Positions 8,931-19,114 of a DNA stretch of 64,000 nucleotides are shown here, piece by piece. Below the pieces are notes generated by a model that saw only the letters and a list, made by a program, of their open reading frames with translations, did no database searches and was not told the DNA's origin. Both the position numbers and the translations under genes were made by a program. The stretch's first letter is position 1, and every line of letters begins with the position of its first letter. The DNA is from CADEEN01 sp963751775 (GTDB lineage Bacteria; Pseudomonadota; Gammaproteobacteria; Burkholderiales; Burkholderiaceae_C), in assembly GCA_963751775.1 (NCBI GenBank), contig CAVVVW010000032.1, positions 77,427 through 141,426 on the forward strand, in the 5' to 3' direction.

Positions 8931-9923
8931 ATGAAGTCCTGGATCGACCGCCGTTCTCTGCTCAAGTCGGGCGCCGCGCTGGTCGCGACGCAAGCCGTCC
9001 CCGCCTGGGCGCAAGACAAGCCGACGCTTCGCTTCGCTGCCGTGTTCTCGGACAAGGACATCCGCGCCGACATGATGCGCATGCTCGCCAAGGACGTCGA
9101 GGGCGACTTCAAGATCGAGCCGTTCCTCGGCGGGAACGATGTTCAAGCAGGGCACCGAACTCGTGGCGCTGCAGCGCGACAACCTCGAGTTGGGCAATGT
9201 CGGCCCGCAGGACATCAGCAAGCAGATGGCGGCGTGGTCGGTGCTGACATCGGCCTACACCTTCCGCGACGCCCACCACGTGCTGGCGTTCTTCGCCAGC
9301 GACCTCGGCGCACAGATGAAGAAGCAGGCCGAGGACCAGCTCAAGATCAAGATCCTCGGGCCGACGTTCTACGGCACGCGCCAGGTCGGCCTCAAGGCCG
9401 AAGAAGAAGGTCACCACGCCGGCCGACCTGGCAGGCGTCAAGCTGCGCATGCCGCCTGGCGATGCATGGCAGTTGCTGGGACGCTCGCTCGGCGCGAACC
9501 CGACGCCGATGGCCTACGCCGAAACCTACACCGGTCTGCAGACCGGCGCGATCGACGGCCAGGACAACCCGCTGCCCAACGTGCAGAACATGAAGTTCTA
9601 CGAGGTGATGTCGCAGATCGTGCTGACCTCGCACCTCGTCGCCTTCGACGTGCTGTGCATGAACACCAAGACCTGGAGACGCGATGGGTCCGGTCAAGCG
9701 GAACAACTTCCAGGCGGCGGTCGACAAGGCGCTTGGCTGGAGCGTCAAGGAGCATCTGAAGCGCGAGGCCGAACTCGTCGATGGCTTCAAGAAGCAGGGG
9801 CTCGAGATCAACACGCCGGACATCGCCGCGTTCCGCGCCAACGCGCAGAAGGTCTACCTGGCGTCGGACGAGGCGAAGTCCTGGGCGCCAGGCATCCTCG
9901 ACAAGATCCTCGCGGTCAAGTAG
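8931..9923 (+). CDS. dctP: TRAP transporter substrate-binding protein (DctP family), three frameshifts
   Basis: Periplasmic solute receptor of a TRAP carrier, which normally binds a carboxylate through a conserved Arg. ATG 8931 has GAGGAG six bases upstream. A signal peptide follows (RRSLLKSGAALVATQAVPAWA). Conserved blocks appear in successive frames: FKIEPFLGG, then after an extra A near 9135 MFKQGTELVALQRDN and GPTFYGTRQVGLK, then after about 9402 KVTTPADLAGVKLRMPPGDA and TGLQTGAIDGQDNPLPNVQ, then after about 9677 FQAAVDKALGWSV and KVYLASDEAKSWAPG. Each shift is one surplus base, and the protein is otherwise complete (about 330 residues). It lies between tetR and dctQ, so it probably imports the acid degraded by the island. 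Confidence 0.82.
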
Positions 9924-10098
9924 AACCCGGCCAGGCGGCAGTGCCGTGCCGTGACGACGCGGCGCACTGCCCGCCAGCGCGTGGGCTGCAATGCGCCCAC
10001 CGCCTTCGACGTTGCGTTGAATTGGCAGTAGCCTGCGGTCGCGGATCGTGGCGATACTGCGTCGCGCCGAGCCTGCCGCCGTGTGAGAAGGGGGAGTC

Positions 10099-10618
10099 AT
10101 GCATCCGAGCGTAAGAGGCGCCGTCGAGTGGATTCGACGGCGTGCCGAGAACATCGTTTCCGTCCTGCTGGCGATCATGTTCGCCGCCTTCATCGTCCAG
10201 ATCGTCTTCCGCTACTTCTTCAACTATCCCGTCGGCTGGTCCTCGGAGCTGTCGGTGATCACCTGGCTCTACATGGTGCTGCTGGGCTCGGCGTTCTGGC
10301 TGAAGGACAGTGAGGAGATCCGGTTCGACCTCGTCGCGGACTCGCTCGGCCCCGGTCCGCGGCGGGTCATCGGGATCCTGGTCGCGGCCGCGACGGTGGT
10401 CCTGTTCGCCATGTCGCTGCCGGCGACGGTCAAGTACGTCGCGTTCATGAAGGTCGAGAGCTCGTCGTACCTGAAGATCCGCCTCGACATCCTGTACTCG
10501 GTCTACGTCGTCTTCGTCGGTCGCCGTCATCGTCCGCTACGCGTGGGCGGTGTGGACGGCGCTTCGTGGCGAGGCCGCCGAGGAAGTCGACATCACGCAG
10601 AAGGGTTACGGCCTATGA
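10099..10618 (+). CDS. dctQ: TRAP transporter small permease (DctQ family), frameshifted
   Basis: Small membrane subunit of the TRAP carrier, about 172 residues with four hydrophobic segments. Segments visible are VSVLLAIMFAAFIVQIVF, LSVITWLYMVLLGSAFWL, GILVAAATVVLFAMSLPA and a last one that is complete only after correction. Near 10518 one extra base shifts the frame; YSVYVVF then continues as SVAVIVRYAWAVWTALRGE to the TGA at 10616-10618. That stop overlaps the ATG of dctM (10615), typical of coupled dctQM pairs. A GGGGGAG purine run precedes ATG 10099. The 175 bp after dctP contain no gene. Confidence 0.8.
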
Positions 10619-11919
10619 ACCTGACCAGCCCGTTCTCGCTGGCCATCGGCGTCATCGTCGGCCTGAGCCTGCTCGGGGTTCCGGTCGGGCACGCGATGAT
10701 CGGCGGCTCGATCCTCTACCTGTACGCCGCGGGCCTCGACATGGGGACCGCCGCCGAGCAGCTGCTCAACGGCATGTACACCAGCTTCCTGCTGCTGGCG
10801 ATCCCGCTGTTCGTGCTGGCGGCCGAGTTCATGAACGCCGGCAGCATCATGGACAGGCTGCTGCGCTTCTGCAACGCGATCGTCGGGCGCTTCCGCGGTG
10901 GCCTCGCGCACGTCAACGTCGTGCAGAGCATCATCTTCGCCAGCATGTCGGGCTCGGCGCTGGCGGACGCCGCCAGCTCGGGCAAGCTGATGCAGTCGCT
11001 GATGACGCGCGACGGCAAGTACCCGCCGGCCTACGCGGCCGCCCTGACCACGGTGTCGTCGGTCATCGGGCCGATCATGCCGCCGTCGATTCCGCTCGTG
11101 CTCTACGCGCTGGTCTCGGACACCTCGGTCGGCTACCTGTTCCTCGGCGGCGTCATTCCCGGCCTGCTGCTCGGCTCCGTGCAGATGCGGGCTGATCGCC
11201 TTCACCGCGAAGCGGCGCAACTTCCCGGTCGAGGCGCCGGTGCCGCTGCGCGAACTTCCGCGCGTCACCTGGGAGGCGTTCCCGGCGCTGATGATGCCGG
11301 TGATCCTGCTCGGCTGCCTGTACAGCGGCATCACGACGCCCACCGAGGCCGCCGCGGTCGCCGCCGCCTATGCGCTGCTGATCTCGGCCTTGCTCTACCG
11401 CAGCGTCAGTCCGAAGGACGTTTATGTCTCGCTGCGCACCAGCGCGCGCATCACCGTCTCCATCGGCATGCTGATCGCCGGCGCGCTCGTCTTCAACTAC
11501 GTCATCACGGCCGAGAACATCCCGCAGCACGCTGAGCGGGATCCTGAAGCGCGTACGAGATGTCGCCGCTGCTGTTCCTGCTGGCGGTCAACGTCCTGCT
11601 GCTGATCCTCGGCTGCTTCCTCGAGGGCACGACGATCATCCTGATCATCCTGCCGGTGCTGCTGCCCACCGCGCAGGCGCTCGGGATCGACCCGGTGCAC
11701 TTCGGCGTGATGGCGGTGATGAACATCATGCTCGGGCTGGTCACCCCGCCTTACGGCCTGCTGCTGTTCATGATGTCGAAGATCTCCGAAGTTCCGCTGC
11801 GCGACATCGTGCGCGAGGCGATGCCGTTCCTCTACGTCATGATCGGTGCGCTGGCGCTGATCACGCTGTTCCCCGACCTCGTTCTCTTCCTGCCGCGGCT
11901 GCTCGGGTACAAAGGCTGA
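10615..11919 (+). CDS. dctM: TRAP transporter large permease (DctM family), three frameshifts
   Basis: Large channel subunit of the TRAP carrier, about 433 residues and about 12 membrane segments. It begins MNLTSPFSLAIGVIVGLSLLG and keeps the DctM hallmarks: AIPLFVLAAEFMNAG, SIIFASMSGSALADAASSG, VIGPIMPPSIPLVLYA, GITTPTEAAAVAAAYAL and LGLVTPPYGLLLFMMS. Surplus bases near 11187 (a GGG run), 11533 and 11551 break the frame. The last two lie within 20 bp and together move the frame by two. The stop is at 11919. Translation is probably coupled to dctQ through the four-base overlap. Confidence 0.82.
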
Positions 11920-11972
11920 CGCGGCCATCGCGAAGCGGCGCGCCGCCACGGGATCCTGCGCAGTGACCGACC

Positions 11973-12657
11973 ATGCACGAATTGCCGCGGGCCGCGATGC
12001 TGCTGTCGTTCGACATGGCGGACCGAGGCGCAAGCCGAACACGACGACTGGCACTCGCACGAGCATCTGCCCGAGCGGCTGGCGATTCCCGGCTTTCTGC
12101 GCGGCTCGCGCTGGCGGGCGCTGGCCGGCGGCCCGGCCTACTTCGTGATGTACGAGGTCGGCGAACTCGGCGTGCTGTCGTCGCCGGCCTACATGCAACG
12201 CCTGAACCACCCGAGCCCCTGGACCACGAAGATGATGGTGTCGTACCGCGGCATGCGGCGCGGCCTGTGCGAAATCGTGGCGCGGGCCGGGCACGGCCTG
12301 GGCGGCTTCGGCCTGCTGCTGCGCTTTGGTGTCGAGGCCCATCGCCAGACAGAGCTGTGCGATTGGCTGACCGGGCAGATGCTGCCCGCGCTGCCGGCGC
12401 AATCCGGGCTGGCCAGTGCCACGCTGTTCCGCGCCGGCCTGCAGGCCGAATCCACGGTTGAACAGCGCATCCGCGGCGATGACGCCAGCGTCGACTGGTC
12501 ACTGCTGGTGACCGGCTTCGACCGGCCGAGCGTCGAGGCGCTGGCGTCCGGGGCGCTGTCGCCGTCGGATATGGAGCGGCGCGGCGCAAGCGGCGTCGTG
12601 TCGGCCACCTACCAGTTGGTGCACTGCGTCGGCCGTGGCGATCTCGCCGCCGCCTGA
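11973..12657 (+). CDS. Conserved hypothetical protein with EthD-like N-terminal motif, frameshifted
   Basis: No firm function. With one surplus base removed near 12027 the protein begins MHELPRAAMLLSFDM and continues EAQAEHDDWHSHEHLPERLA then IPGFLRGSRWRA, YFVMYEVGELGVL and PWTTKMMVSYRGM. It totals about 227 residues. The HSHEHLPERL and PGF pattern is typical of dimeric alpha/beta-barrel (EthD-like) proteins often found beside CoA-transferases and TRAP systems in Burkholderiales. It lies between dctM and a CaiB-type CoA-transferase, so it probably belongs to the same pathway. The 227 bp after it hold no gene I can support. Confidence 0.62.
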
Positions 12658-12884
12658 AACGCCCCCGACCAACTCGATCATCAGTGGCGTCGGCGCGATA
12701 TGGAACAAGTGGCTCGTGAACATCTCCACCGTGAGGCCGGCCGTGAATCCGAGGGCCCCGGTTTGAGCAGCAACGACATTGACTGGGGCCGCACCGTGAG
12801 CGGAGCATGCTGCGCGAACACCGCCGGCGAAGGGGCGCGAAAGGGCAAGCGGCGGTGGATGTTCCGCAGGCGGAGGGTGCGGTG

Positions 12885-14118
12885 ATGCAGAACCTTCCGC
12901 TGGACGGTATCCGCGTCGTCGACTACAGCCACTTCCTCGCCGGCCCCTACGTCGGCCGCTGCCTCGCAGCGCTGGGCGCCGACGTGATCAAGGTCGAACG
13001 TCCGAAGACCGGCGATGCCGGACGCCAGCACGCATACATCGTCGACGGCCAGAGCGGCTACTTCATGCAGCAGAACATGGGCAAGCGCGGCCTGTGCGTG
13101 GACATGAAGGATGCGCGCGGCAAGGCGCTCATCGACAAGCTGGTCGACAGCGCGGATGTGTTTGTCGAGAACTACCGCCCGGGCGCACTCACCAAGCTGG
13201 GCCTGGGCTATGCCACGCTGGCCGCACGCAATCCCGGCCTCGTCTACTGCTCGGTCTCGGCCTACGGCCACACCGGCCCGGACTCGCACCGCGCCGGATT
13301 CGGCCTCATCGCCGAGGCCAAGAGCGGCATCATGCAGATGGTGGGCTCGCCCGGCGAAGCACCACCCTTGCTGCGCATCGCGCTCGGCGACATGTACACC
13401 GCCATCCACGCCGTGGCCTCGATCTGTGCCGCCCTGCTCGGGCGCGTCAAGAGCGGCCGTGGTCAACACATCGACCTGGCGCTGTACGACTGCCTGGTGT
13501 CGATGCACGAGTACGCGGTGCAGTGCTACACGCTGTCGGGTGGCACCGAGGTGCCGGTACAGACCGGTCACGACCTGCCCACCTCGACGCTGTACGGCGT
13601 ATTCAGCGCCAAGGACGGCCATCTGGTGATTGCGGCCCAGGTCGACGACGCCTGGAAGCGCTTTGCACTGCTCGCCGGCGGCGAAACCTTCGCGGCCGAC
13701 ACGCGCTTTCACACAGCGCCCGGCCGCAATGCGCACCGGCTCGAGATCCTGCCTGTGGCGCGCGCCTGGACGGCGCGGCACACCGTAGCCGAGTGCCTGG
13801 CCGCACTCGACGCCGTCGACGTACCCGCGGCGCGCGTGCAGCGCATCGACGAGGTGCTGGCCGACCCGCAGGTCGCCGTGCGTGGCATGGTGCTCGAGCA
13901 GCAGCACCCGGTCCTCGGGCCCGGTCAAGCTGCCCAACCTGCCCTTCCGTTTCTCCGACTGCGACACCACCTGCCGCATGCCGGCACCGCTACTGGGCCA
14001 GCACAACCGCGACATCGCCGCAACGCTCGGCTTCTCGGCCAGCGAGATCGACGCGATGGAACAAGACGGCGTGCTGTATGCCGAACCTGCAATGACAAGT
14101 CTGGCTGACTCGCGCTGA
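12885..14118 (+). CDS. CaiB/BaiF-type (family III) CoA-transferase, frameshifted near the end
   Basis: Family III CoA-transferase of about 410 residues that moves CoA between an acyl-CoA and a free acid. Features are LDGIRVVDYSHFLAGPYVG, LGADVIKVERPKTGD, NMGKRGLCVDMKD, FVENYRPGALTKLGLGY, YCSVSAYGHTGP, GLIAEAKSGIMQ and IDLALYDCLVSM. Asp in LGDMYTAIHA sits at the position of the family's catalytic Asp. One surplus G near 13921 shifts the frame after HPVLGP. The normal end resumes as VKLPNLPFRFSD and APLLGQHNRDIAATLGFS and stops at 14118. ATG 12885 follows CGGAGGG. Its place after the TRAP genes fits activation of the imported acid. Confidence 0.83.
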
Positions 14119-14263
14119 GATCGCGATGCGAATTCCCAGCGGCCGCGGCCCGCGCGAAGGCGTCGAATTCCGGGTCCAGGGCGACGATGAGCAATGGTTG
14201 GCGCGCGCGGTCGTGGCACGTGGCGGCCGGGCTGATGCATGCCGGGTCGCAGGGTGGGTGCGG

Positions 14264-15082
14264 CTAGAGCACGGCCAGCAGTGCGTCGACCGCGGCACGG
14301 CCGCGCTTCGCTCGCTCCAGCGCCGGCATGCCGAGCGCACGGTACTTCGTCGGACATTCCAGGCTGATCGCGACACCCTGCGGGGCCGCGCGCAGCATCG
14401 AGATCAGATCGATGCCGCCTTCGCCCGGAAACGCGCGCTCGCCGCGGGCCTGGGCAATCATCGTCTCGAAGTCGGTCGGGCGCGGCATCGTGCCGTCGCA
14501 GAGCTGTACGCAATCGATCAGATCCGACGGCACCGCGGCAATGTCGGCGGCCGTGGTCCCGGCACGGTCGACATGCAGCGTGTCGATCATCACCCGGCCA
14601 TTGGGCTGTCCGGTCGCGCGCACGATGCGCACCGCCTGGGCCAGCGTCTTCAGGCCGGTCCAGGGCGTGGGTTCGAAATGGAAGGTGGTTTGATAGCGGC
14701 GTCCCAGTTCGCACAATTGGCCGAACAGGTCGGTCAGTCTCGCATCGTCCGGTTCGTCGCCATTGACCAGCGCGTCACGGGTGCCGAGCACGGCGGCGGT
14801 CTCGAGCCAGGGCTCGAAGTCCGCCACCACGGTCCCGGCCTTCAGTCGCAGCACGCCCCAGTCGAGTATCTCGATGCCGGTGTCGCGCAGCGCCGCCAGT
14901 GTTTCGCGTCGCATCGGGGTGTCGCCGACGATCGGGTGCTGTGCTTCACCGGTGGCGGCCGCGGGCTTCAGCCGCAGCCCGACGTGGTGGTAGCCGGCCG
15001 CTGCGGCGCAACGCACGACTTGCGGCGGTGTGAGCTCGAAGACGGTCAGATGGTCGAGTGAGACGATGCGCGGGACATTCAT
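14264..15082 (-). CDS. Second sugar phosphate isomerase/epimerase-like TIM barrel protein
   Basis: Intact 272-residue xylose-isomerase-like TIM barrel protein, only distantly similar to the one at 3553-4381. It starts at ATG 15082 (MNVPRIVSLDHLTVFELTPP). Metal-site style motifs are FHFEPTPW, GRVMIDTLHVDRAGT, CVQLCDG, FPGEGGIDLISML and SLECPTKYRALG. Relatives include inosose dehydratase (IolE), IolI and 3-dehydroshikimate dehydratase. It lies 31 bp downstream of an SDR on the same strand, so the two are probably co-transcribed. With the dehydroquinase-like genes nearby, a dehydratase or isomerase for a cyclic polyol or keto acid is the most natural guess. Confidence 0.78.
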   Translation of the reverse strand: MNVPRIVSLDHLTVFELTPPQVVRCAAAAGYHHVGLRLKPAAATGEAQHPIVGDTPMRRETLAALRDTGIEILDWGVLRLKAGTVVADFEPWLETAAVLGTRDALVNGDEPDDARLTDLFGQLCELGRRYQTTFHFEPTPWTGLKTLAQAVRIVRATGQPNGRVMIDTLHVDRAGTTAADIAAVPSDLIDCVQLCDGTMPRPTDFETMIAQARGERAFPGEGGIDLISMLRAAPQGVAISLECPTKYRALGMPALERAKRGRAAVDALLAVL

Positions 15083-15113
15083 GCCGGAGGGCCTCGGTGG
15101 TTGGGCGCAAGCG

Positions 15114-15923
15114 CTATGACTTGTTGGCGGGCAGGCCGGGCACGGCGCCGAGCACGCGGTCGCACAGGCCACCGTCGAGCCGCACGTCGATGCCGGTGGC
15201 GTAGCCGAAGTCAGGGCCGGCGAGTTGGACGAGCACGCGCGCGACGTCGTCGACATTGCCGATACGGTGCAGCGGTACCACCGCTTCACGGCTGGCGAGA
15301 ACTTCCGGGTCGGCGTACAGCGACTCGGTCAGCGGGGTACGGACGAGGCCCGGCGACACGGTGTTGACGCGGATCCCGTCGGCCGCCCATTCCTGCGCCA
15401 TCTGCCGGCACAGCATCACCAATGCCGCCTTGGCGGGCGAGTAGGCCCCGAGCCCAGGGAAGGGGAAGTGCGCCGAGACCGAAGCCACCGCGACGACGGC
15501 GCCGCGGCTGCGCGCCAACGCCGGGCGGACGGCACGCGCCAGCAGCCAGGTGGCCCGCGCGTCGACATTGAAGACCCGGTCCCAGTCCGCAACGTCGAGG
15601 GTGGCCAGGGCGCCGGACCGTGTCATGCCGGCAATGGAGAACAGCATGTCCAGGCCGCCACATGCGGCGGTGGCCTCGTCGCCCAGGCGGGTGCAGGCGG
15701 CGGGGTCGGACAGGTCGGCCACGTGCGCACTGGCACTTGCGCCGGCGGCCCGCAGTTCGGCCACCAGGTCGTCGAGCGCTGCGGCCGGGCGCACGTCGGC
15801 GGCGGCGAGCCGCAGCGTCTGCCCGCGCCGGCGCGTGTCGCGCAGCAGTTCCAGACAGGTGGCGCGGCCCATGCCGCCGGCCGCGCCGGTGACCAGGGCG
15901 CGGATCTCTCGTCCTTGTTCCAT
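15114..15923 (-). CDS. Short-chain dehydrogenase/reductase (SDR)
   Basis: Classical SDR of 269 residues. The cofactor motif TGAAGGMGRA lies near the N-terminus, then VADLSDP, SIAGMTRSG, VASVSAHFPFPGLGAYSPAK (Ser and Tyr-x3-Lys catalytic residues) and NTVSPGLVRTPL. I place the start at ATG 15923 (MEQGREIRALV) because GGAG lies six bases upstream; the frame is open further upstream but would overlap the divergent gene's leader. It is divergent from the ene-reductase gene (67 bp apart) and upstream of the TIM barrel gene. It probably oxidises a ring or side-chain hydroxyl in the island's pathway. SDR substrates cannot be predicted from sequence alone. Confidence 0.82.
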   Translation of the reverse strand: MEQGREIRALVTGAAGGMGRATCLELLRDTRRRGQTLRLAAADVRPAAALDDLVAELRAAGASASAHVADLSDPAACTRLGDEATAACGGLDMLFSIAGMTRSGALATLDVADWDRVFNVDARATWLLARAVRPALARSRGAVVAVASVSAHFPFPGLGAYSPAKAALVMLCRQMAQEWAADGIRVNTVSPGLVRTPLTESLYADPEVLASREAVVPLHRIGNVDDVARVLVQLAGPDFGYATGIDVRLDGGLCDRVLGAVPGLPANKS

Positions 15924-15990
15924 CGCAATCTCCGGCTTCTCGCATTCCACTCGATCATGCTCTACTGAGGTATCAGCAACGAGGTTTCCC

Positions 15991-17933
15991 GTGAGATTCC
16001 CCCATCTCTTCCGTCCCGGGCAGATCGGCTCGATGGAGGTCCGCAACCGCCTCATCGCCTCGCCGATGGAGCGCAACTACTGCACGCTGGAAGGGCGCGC
16101 CACGCAGGTCTACATCGACTACCTCGAGGCACGTGCCCGCGGCGGCGTCGGCCTGATGTACACCGAGGCGACCTATGTCGACCCGCGCGGCAAGGGCCGT
16201 GGCCTGCAGATGGGTCTGTACGACGACGACCTCATCGCCCCAGTTGCGCAAGATCGTGCGCGCGGTGCGCAAGCATGGCGCGCGCATCGGGCCCGAGCTG
16301 AACTTCGGTGGCCGCGTGGTGCACCCCGAGGTCAGCGGTTTCGAGTCCTGGGCACCGTCGGTGGTGCCCTACGCGGGCGCTGCACCGTTCGTGCCGCACG
16401 CGATGACCATCGGCGACATCCACCACGTCGTGCAGTGCTTCGGCGACGCGGCGCGGCGCGCGGTCGAGGCGGGCTGCGACTTCGTCGGTATCCACGGCGC
16501 ACACGGCTACCTGATCAGCCAGTTCTTCTCGCCGTTCGCCAACAAGCGCGATGACGAATACGGCGGCGACCTGCAGCGCCGCATGCGCTTCCCGCTGGAG
16601 ATCGTCGCGGCGGTGCGCAAGGCGATCGGCCGCGACGTGCCCATCCTCTACCGCCTCAGCGGCGACGAACACCAACCCGCAGGTGGCATCACGCTGCAGG
16701 ACGTCTGCGCGCTGGCGCCCCGGCTCGAGGCGGCCGGCGTCAACCTGATCGACGTCTCGGCCGGCATGTACGAGACGAACTGGTGGATCACGCAGCCGAT
16801 GGAGATGCCGCAAGGCGTGTTGGCGAAGTCGGCCATGCCGGTGCGCGAGGCGGTCGGCATCCCGGTCAGCGTATCAGGTCGCATCACCGACCCCAGCGTG
16901 GCCGAACACGTCCTCGAGTCGGGTTGCTCCGACTTCGTGACCATGGGCCGCGCGATGCACGCCGACCCCGAGTTCGCCAACAAGGCGCGCGACGGCCGAC
17001 TCAGAAGAGATCTGCACCTGCATCGCCTGCAACCAGGGCTGCAGCGACATGCACGCCAAAGGGCTGCCGATCGTCTGCGTCGTCAACACCGCGACCGGCA
17101 AGGAACGCGAGTACGCGATCCGTCCGGTGTCGGCGGTGAAGAAGGTGGTGGTCGTCGGCGGCGGGCCCGCCGGCATGGAGGCCGCGCGCATCCTGGCGCT
17201 GCGTGGCTGCACCGTCACGCTGTTCGAGAAGGAGCAAGAGGCCGGCGGACAGATGCTGCTCAACCGCTGGCTGCCCGGCCGCGAGGAGATGGCGGGTCAT
17301 CTGGCCTGGTTGACCGCCGCGGCGACGCGCGCCGGCGTGGCCATTCACCTCGGCACCGAGGCCAGCGCCGCGATGGTGCTGGCGGAGAAGGCCGACGCGA
17401 TCGTCATCGCCACCGGCTCGACCCCCGGCCTGCCGCCGATCCCCGGCATTCTGAACAGCGCGGTCGTCAGCCCCTACGACATCATTCGCCGCCCGATCGG
17501 TGGCATCCGGCGCGCGCTGGTGATCGGTGGCGGTATCCGCGGCCTGGGTGTGGCGCGCCTGCTTGCGCACAAGGGCACTGCCGTCGTGCTGACCGAGCCG
17601 GGCCGCGAACTGGCCACCGATATCGCCAGCCGCTCGCGCCGCTTCCAGGTCGCGGCATTGCAGGAACTGCCCACGGTGTCGGTGCACCTCGGCACCACGG
17701 TGGAGGCGCTCGGCGAGCGCAGCGCGGTACTCTGGAACAACCAGCGACGCTGGACCGTCGAGGACATCGACCTCGTGGTGCCGACGAACTTCCTGCTGCC
17801 GGCCACCGCGGTGTCCGACGCGCTCTACGCGCACGAGGACGCGCCGCCGATCTTCATGATCGGCGACGCGAGCCAGCCGCGTGGCGTGCTGGAGGCGACC
17901 CAGGAAGCCGCGGCGCTGGCGCACCGGCTCTGA
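15991..17933 (+). CDS. 2,4-dienoyl-CoA reductase-type FMN/FAD/Fe-S oxidoreductase, two frameshifts
   Basis: Three-domain old-yellow-enzyme relative of about 647 residues. GTG 15991 has GAGG seven bases upstream. The TIM barrel has LFRPGQIGSMEVRNRLIASP and HGAHGYLISQFFSPFANKR. A 4Fe-4S site ICTCIACNQGC follows, then the FAD/NAD domain (VVVVGGGPAGMEAARILALRG, IATGSTPGLPPIPG, VIGGGIRGLG, FMIGDASQPR). Surplus bases near 16232 and 17000 split it into three frames, and sequence resumes intact each time. Known relatives (FadH, trimethylamine dehydrogenase, histamine or proline-betaine demethylases) pass electrons from NAD(P)H or substrate through Fe-S to FMN. Here it may reduce an unsaturated acyl-CoA or enone made by the dehydratases. 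Confidence 0.83.
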
Positions 17934-17952
17934 GCGGACGGTTGCAGCGCCC

Positions 17953-18288
17953 ATGGTGACCTCAGCCGTTCGACGCAAGCCGGCGCGCGCACGCAAGGGC
18001 CGGCCCGACGCGCCGGAAAATCTCACGACGCGGGTCACCGATGCGATCCGCCAGTCGATCGTCGATGCCGAGTTCGAACTCGGCGAGGCGCTGTCCGAAA
18101 GCAGCCTGGCCGCGCGGCTGGGCGTCAGCCGCACGCCGCTGCGCCGGCGCTCGAACGCCGCGCACCGGGCGATCGCCGCCGCCTTCGAGAAGGGGGACCT
18201 GCCCGAAGCCGAGCAATTGGTCGACGAGCACGTCTTGCAGATGGCCATCGGATTCCGGGCCTTGCGCCGGGCCGAGTCGCCGACCTGA
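17953..18288 (+). pseudogene. GntR-family regulator remnant with an internal deletion
   Basis: An in-frame 111-residue product beginning at ATG 17953. It holds a normal GntR winged-helix start (LTTRVTDAIRQSIVDAEFEL, then LSESSLAARLGVSRTPLR). Directly after TPLR the sequence reads RRSNAAHRAIAAAFEKGDL then PEAEQLVDEHVLQ, which looks like the last helices of an FCD ligand domain. Roughly 100 residues or more that normally lie between them (the end of the wing and most of the FCD domain) are missing, with the join near 18145. The product would lack effector binding. Either a genuine in-frame deletion occurred or the assembly collapsed here. It lies 20 bp after the ene-reductase and 40 bp before an SDR. 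Confidence 0.65.
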
Positions 18289-18328
18289 TCCCGAATCCGC
18301 TATGCGCCAGCCAGAGGAGAGAGCGCCG

Positions 18329-19076
18329 ATGTCCACCAGTGCAGCCGACGACCGCCGCGTCGCCATCGTGACCGGTGGCGCCCGCGGTCTCGGCCTCGCG
18401 ATCGGGCAGCGCATGTCGCGCGACGGGGTGCGCTGCGCGCTCTGGGATCTCGACCTCGAACGCGCCACGCACGCGGCCAGCGACCCTGCCGGGTGCGCGG
18501 GCCTACCGCGTCGACGTGACCGACTACGCCGCAGTCGAGGCGGCCACGCAAGAAGTCCTTCGCGACTTTGGCCGGATCGACATCCTGATCAATTCGGCCG
18601 GCGCCAACGGCCCCATCGCCCCGTTGGTCGATTACCCGCTGGATGCCTGGCGCCAGCTGATCTCGCTGAACCTGGACGGCGTCTTCCACTGCTGCCGCGC
18701 CGTCGGCAAGGTGATGATCGAACGCGACAGGGGTCGCATCGTCAACATGAGCTCGATCGGCGGCAAGGAAGGCAATGCAGGCGCGTCCTGCTATGCCGCG
18801 GCCAAGGCCGGCGTCATTGCGCTGACCAAGGCCTTCGGCAAGGAGCTCGCACTGACCGGGATTCGCGTCAACTGCGTGGCGCCCGCCGCCATCGACACCG
18901 AGATCCTCGACCAGGTGACGCCGGAGTTCAAGGCGGCCGTGATCGCGAAGATTCCGATGGGCCGGCTCGGCCGCCCCGAGGAGGTGGCCCACCTGGTGAA
19001 CTGGCTGGCCTCGGAGGAATGCACCTTCTGCACCGGCGCGGTGTTCGATATCTCGGGCGGCCGCGCCACCTACTGA
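18329..19076 (+). CDS. Short-chain dehydrogenase/reductase (FabG-like), frameshifted
   Basis: SDR of about 248 residues. ATG 18329 (MSTSAADDRRVAIVTGGARG) has AGAGGAGAG upstream. The cofactor motif TGGARGLGLAIG and LWDLDLERATHAA are in the first frame. One surplus base near 18484 moves to the second frame, which carries ARAYRVDVTDYAAVE, INSAGANGPIAPL, MSSIGGKEGNAGASCYAAAK (catalytic Ser, Tyr, Lys), NCVAPAAIDTEIL and FDISGGRATY, ending at 19076. It follows the GntR remnant on the same strand. A typical NAD(P)-dependent alcohol or 3-oxoacyl reductase fold; the substrate is unknown. Confidence 0.82.
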
Positions 19077-19114
19077 GCGAACTCGTCGCGGTTGAGGGCG
19101 CGACCCGTTGCGCG

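Noticed and set aside
12658..12884. Plus-strand frame 12700-12885 and other short frames before the CoA-transferase
   Set aside because: No motif and no ribosome-binding site. It merely runs in another frame into the start of the CoA-transferase.
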